From positions 1-64,000 of IMG/VR virus record IMGVR_UViG_3300036820_000014: a DNA stretch of 64,000 bases. The stretch is one strand, 5' to 3'. Position 1 is the first letter of the stretch; every line of letters begins with the position of its first letter. Below, piece after piece: positions 61,141 through 64,000 of the stretch. The translations under genes and the position numbers were made by a program. The notes under the pieces are model-generated. The model saw only the letters and a program-made list of their open reading frames with translations. It was not told the DNA's origin and searched no databases. The DNA comes from a virus.

Positions 61141-62959
61141 TCGCTTCACCTCCTTTCGTGCTTTTGGTTGCGACTTTTTCATAGCCCACACGGGCCTTTT
61201 CCTGCTCAGCAAACCAATCGACGTTGTTCGCGTCGAACGTGGCATGACCATCGTGGTGGACATAGCACCCGTCAGCGATGACCAGGTCGCCGAAGGCCTT
61301 CAGCTTCCGGCAGAGGTCGTCGTCTTCATAGCCGCCCATCGAGTCGTTGAACTTCCGGAAGCGCCCGACCTTGTTGAACATCTCAGCCTCGACCGCCAGG
61401 CAGAAGCCGACGAGACGATCCGTCTTACGACTACGACCCTGGTGAGACTTGAGCCATTCGGCGGAGAACTCCTCGAGGTCATCGATCTCCGGCGCCTCCT
61501 CGACAATTTGCGGCCCGCTCACGCATCCCGCTCGAGCGCCTGATGCGACAACGGTCTCGGAGCGAAGGTGACCGATCAGCTCGTTTAGCCAGCCCTCGGT
61601 GACGATGACGTCGTTGTTCAAGAACACCAGCGTCGGGTTGGTAGCCGCCTCTGCCCCGGCGTTGCAGGCTGCGGCGAACCCGCGGTTGGGCGCGGCCCAG
61701 CCGATCTCCTTTAGTCGCTTGTCCTTGAATCGCCACTGAACTGAACAGATCGCGCCAACACCAGCTGTTTTATCTGTCGAACCGTCATTGACAAGAACAA
61801 CCTCGTCATCGGTGTTGAGTGTCGGGAGTAGCGCGTCGAGGCACCGTTCGGTCATGGCCCAGGCGTTCCACACCGGCACGATTACAGAGACGGCAGGACG
61901 ACCCCAGTGGGCGCGCATCTTCGAGAGATCGGCTAGGAGTTGACCATCGACCGCGTAGCCTTCCGCCGCCTTGGCTCCGAGTTCCAGTTCCTCGAGCGAC
62001 CTATCGAGATCCCCGAGCCGCTCGAAAGCGACGGCGAGGTAGTGGTGAAACCGCCACGGCAACGAGTCGTCTCGGAGGTAGTGGGTAACAGGCGGACACG
62101 CGAGCCCACGCTCGGCGGCTTCGATCACATCGACATGGCGCTTGAGGTCCGATGACCACGCGGCCTTGGCGAACCATGCTCCGGGCTCGTCGGGTGCCTC
62201 GACGGTTCCCTGGTGAACCCAGAAGAGCACGTCCTCGTCTTGAGCTCCCGTCTTCGAGCTGGCCATCGCCAGCCATCGACACGTCGCGGCCCGCTCGTTC
62301 GGCGTTCCTGTCGTGAGGTCCATCGCCCGTTGGCCTGTTCTGAGGACCTCGAGCCAGTCCTGACGTAGCCCGTACTCTCGGCTCAGGTAGGCCCACATGC
62401 GGAAATCACTGGGCTGCTCCGAGACGGCGAGCTCCAAGAGGCCGAGGTATTGAGTCCTCGGCTTTGAGTTGTCAGGCCGATGCTTGATGAGCGCACCTTC
62501 GATGAAGACAGCATGCTCCTCTCGCATGGGATAGGGCACCGCGACCTCGTGACACGGTGCGACCCACCGGTAGCCCTTGCGGCCGTGGATCCGATTGACC
62601 TGCCACCGCGCGCCAGTGTCGATCTCGATGAAGCCTCGCTCGAACGGACCTGCCTTTTCCCACGCACGCCGGACGGCCTTGATGAATCCAGGAGCGAGGA
62701 CCTCGTCCATGTCGAGCGAGATGCACAGGTCCACGTCGACCGGCAGAAGCGCCAGTGCAGCGTTCCTGGCGTCATCGAACCGCCAGGGGTCGATCGAGAT
62801 GGACGAGACGGTGACACCGACATTCCTTAGCGCCTTGACCGTTCCATCCGTCGAGCCGGTATCAGCGACGAACCGGAAGTCAGCTTGCGCGCACGAGGTC
62901 GCCCACCGTCTCGCGTGAGCGACCTCGTTGTAAGCAACTGTATAGACCGCGATCTTCAC
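61079..62959 (-). CDS. Two-domain glycosyltransferase (GT2 + TPR-like + GT2)
   Basis: 626 residues from GTG 62959; the longer frame upstream overlaps another gene and is not used. First GT-A domain: KIAVYTVAYNEVAHARRW (1-18), VADTGSTDGTVKAL (about 30-43) and the DxD-like SLDMDEVL (about 78). A middle section with TPR-like helices (about 180-330). Second GT2 domain: VSVIVPVWNAWAMTERCLDAL (about 362), VLVNDGSTDK (about 392), VFLNNDVIVTEGW (about 440), EDDDLCRKLKAFGD. Would add sugars to phage proteins, or modify host or virion glycans; the collagen-like protein just upstream is a possible target. Confidence 0.84.
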   Translation of the reverse strand: MKIAVYTVAYNEVAHARRWATSCAQADFRFVADTGSTDGTVKALRNVGVTVSSISIDPWRFDDARNAALALLPVDVDLCISLDMDEVLAPGFIKAVRRAWEKAGPFERGFIEIDTGARWQVNRIHGRKGYRWVAPCHEVAVPYPMREEHAVFIEGALIKHRPDNSKPRTQYLGLLELAVSEQPSDFRMWAYLSREYGLRQDWLEVLRTGQRAMDLTTGTPNERAATCRWLAMASSKTGAQDEDVLFWVHQGTVEAPDEPGAWFAKAAWSSDLKRHVDVIEAAERGLACPPVTHYLRDDSLPWRFHHYLAVAFERLGDLDRSLEELELGAKAAEGYAVDGQLLADLSKMRAHWGRPAVSVIVPVWNAWAMTERCLDALLPTLNTDDEVVLVNDGSTDKTAGVGAICSVQWRFKDKRLKEIGWAAPNRGFAAACNAGAEAATNPTLVFLNNDVIVTEGWLNELIGHLRSETVVASGARAGCVSGPQIVEEAPEIDDLEEFSAEWLKSHQGRSRKTDRLVGFCLAVEAEMFNKVGRFRKFNDSMGGYEDDDLCRKLKAFGDLVIADGCYVHHDGHATFDANNVDWFAEQEKARVGYEKVATKSTKGGEANVQHQRGEVSRADRRAASRA

Positions 62960-62972
62960 GGCCTGGATTCTG

Positions 62973-63167
62973 TCAGGCGCCAGTCGGCCCCGTCGGCCCC
63001 GTCGGGCCAGTGACACCTGTTCCGCCTGTCCCACCCGTGCCACCGGTTGGACCGGTAGCGCCAGCGGGCGTGGCAAAGACGAAGGCAGTGCCATTCCAGG
63101 TCGGGACCTGACCGGTCAGAGGGGGAGGACCGGTGACAACTGGCGGATTCGGGAACTCGGTAGCCAT
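62973..63167 (-). CDS. Collagen-like virion protein
   Basis: 64 residues from an ATG with AAGGAG. A Pro-rich start (MATEFPNPPVVTGPPPLTG) leads to Gly-X-Thr-type repeats (GATGPTGGTGGTGGTGVTG), a short collagen-like trimer region. Such repeats occur in phage tail fibres. The last gene before the glycosyltransferase. Confidence 0.7.
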   Translation of the reverse strand: MATEFPNPPVVTGPPPLTGQVPTWNGTAFVFATPAGATGPTGGTGGTGGTGVTGPTGPTGPTGA

Positions 63168-63202
63168 GTCTTCTCCTTGTCGAAACGGATTCGGACGAGC
63201 GC

Positions 63203-64000
63203 TTAGGCGACGGGCAGCGTCTGGTAGCCAGGCTGGAGCGGGGACGGAAGCTCGAAGTCGCAAAGCTGGTCGCAGAACGCCGTGGTATCGACGGGAGCGC
63301 CGACGGCCGGCATCGCCGAGGTGCGCCAGTCATCGAGAGGCCCGGTTCCAAAGTTCGGGTTCTCGATCGCCCACCCTCGGAACATCGGAGTCTCTTCTTT
63401 GTCTTCCTTCGACCAACCGTCCCAGAAGAGGAACGCACGGAAGACGCCGACTCTGAGCCACGCTGAACCCGGAATCGTGGCCGTGCCGGCCGAAGGGTAC
63501 GGCGTGGTGCCCTGGTAACCGGTGCCTCGGACGATGAGCCTCGACCAGACCTCGATCGACACTCCGTTCGGACACGGCACGGTGAGCAGATGCGGGAACG
63601 CATACCCGATCGTCGAGACGGGTTGGGCACCCAAGGTGATCGAGACGCCGGTCAAGCTTGTGGTCGACACGGCGCTAACACGCACCTCTGTGGCCGAGAT
63701 GTACTCCGAGACGTAGGCCCCGGTCGCGACGCCAGTGCCGGTGACGGAGCGGCCGACGTCAGTGTCCACAAAGGATGCGTCGGCGGCCGAGGTGATGATG
63801 TTCGATTCGAATGCCACGACGCCATCGGCGAAGGTGCGCCCCGCCGTGCCGGAAGCCGTGAGGATCTGGCCACCGCCGAGGAGTTCCTGCTGTTCGGGAT
63901 CCCAGTCACCGAGGCTGAGGTTCACGTCCCACCGCTTGTAGCGGTCGCAGTCCTTGTAACTGATGACCGGGACGCCGCACGCGGACTTCGGAGTGATCTC
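63203..64000 (-). CDS. Virion structural protein, cut by the right edge
   Basis: At least 265 residues; the frame is open to the window end, so the true start is outside. The visible part begins ITPKSACGVPVISYKDCDRY, then NLSLGDWDPEQQELLGGGQI, a repeat-type beta region with the SFVDTDVGRSVTGTGVATGA module and an RxGVFRAFLFWDGWSKEDKE segment. The pattern resembles actinophage major-tail or related tail proteins, but no family is certain. Confidence 0.62.
   Translation of the reverse strand, partial: EITPKSACGVPVISYKDCDRYKRWDVNLSLGDWDPEQQELLGGGQILTASGTAGRTFADGVVAFESNIITSAADASFVDTDVGRSVTGTGVATGAYVSEYISATEVRVSAVSTTSLTGVSITLGAQPVSTIGYAFPHLLTVPCPNGVSIEVWSRLIVRGTGYQGTTPYPSAGTATIPGSAWLRVGVFRAFLFWDGWSKEDKEETPMFRGWAIENPNFGTGPLDDWRTSAMPAVGAPVDTTAFCDQLCDFELPSPLQPGYQTLPVA

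Noticed and set aside
1-64000. CRISPR array, IS element, integrase or att site
   Set aside because: No direct-repeat/spacer array, no transposase and no integrase motif is visible. Absence of an integrase here does not exclude one outside the window.

Overview
The window looks like part of the genome of a long-tailed (siphovirus) phage of a high-GC bacterium, most likely an actinobacterium or relative. Evidence: high GC, many GTG starts, GTGA/ATGA/TGATG stop-start overlaps between most genes, an actinophage-style portal, terminase, head-tail adaptor and Gp10-like neck protein, a 1393-residue tape measure protein with a preceding pair of -1-overlapping chaperone frames, a NlpC/P60-type lysin with a holin, and no ribosomal or host metabolic genes. 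No integrase is visible. Almost everything is on the minus strand, so transcription runs from high to low coordinates. The gene at the right edge (63203..64000) is cut by the window, and the capsid and protease genes are missing, so this is a piece of a larger genome.

Layout in transcription order (right to left). 64.0-56.8 kb: a truncated virion protein, a collagen-like protein, a two-domain glycosyltransferase, a small methyltransferase, a tail-fibre-like protein, a head-tail adaptor, a 48-residue linker gene, a tail-terminator-like protein and a membrane-anchored beta-helix protein. 56.8-52.7 kb: two plus-strand DNA-binding proteins (HTH, then RHH) divergent from a minus operon with a UvrD-like helicase and several zinc-ribbon proteins, then a 51-codon gene with its own operator-promoter and terminator. 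52.5-37.2 kb: tail and lysis genes (Gp10-like, chaperones, tape measure, Dit-like, minor tail proteins, an Asp-box tail protein, C39-like peptidase, holin, NlpC/P60 lysin), interrupted by one plus-strand HTH gene. 37.2-21 kb: membrane proteins, early small genes, then Gam-like, RecT-like, DnaQ-like exonuclease, replication initiator and loader, a HerA-like ATPase with two winged helices, three DNA methyltransferases, a ParB-like protein and two HNH nucleases. 21-3 kb: VRR-NUC nuclease, methyltransferase and a long run of very small accessory genes, with a putative small terminase at 12.6 kb and the large terminase at 4.3-6.0 kb, then two serine tRNAs, a membrane protein and the portal at the left end.

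The strongest unexplained signal is a 17-bp dyad, CTAWAR-N5-YTWTAG, found at five places (24218, 34823, 36358, 52917, 56264). Each lies just upstream of a minus-strand start and contains a -10-like hexamer; the site at 56264 also faces the plus-strand HTH/RHH pair. I infer a phage repressor regulon. Other points of note: an HNH gene lying out of frame inside the cytosine methyltransferase gene and ending inside motif IX; mini-ORFs of 14-54 codons that bridge neighbouring genes by stop/start overlaps; the tandem winged helices on the HerA-like ATPase; and a truncated DUF1643 gene.

Many small genes are called from frame, Shine-Dalgarno and overlap evidence only. Functions rest on motif recognition by eye; no database search was run.
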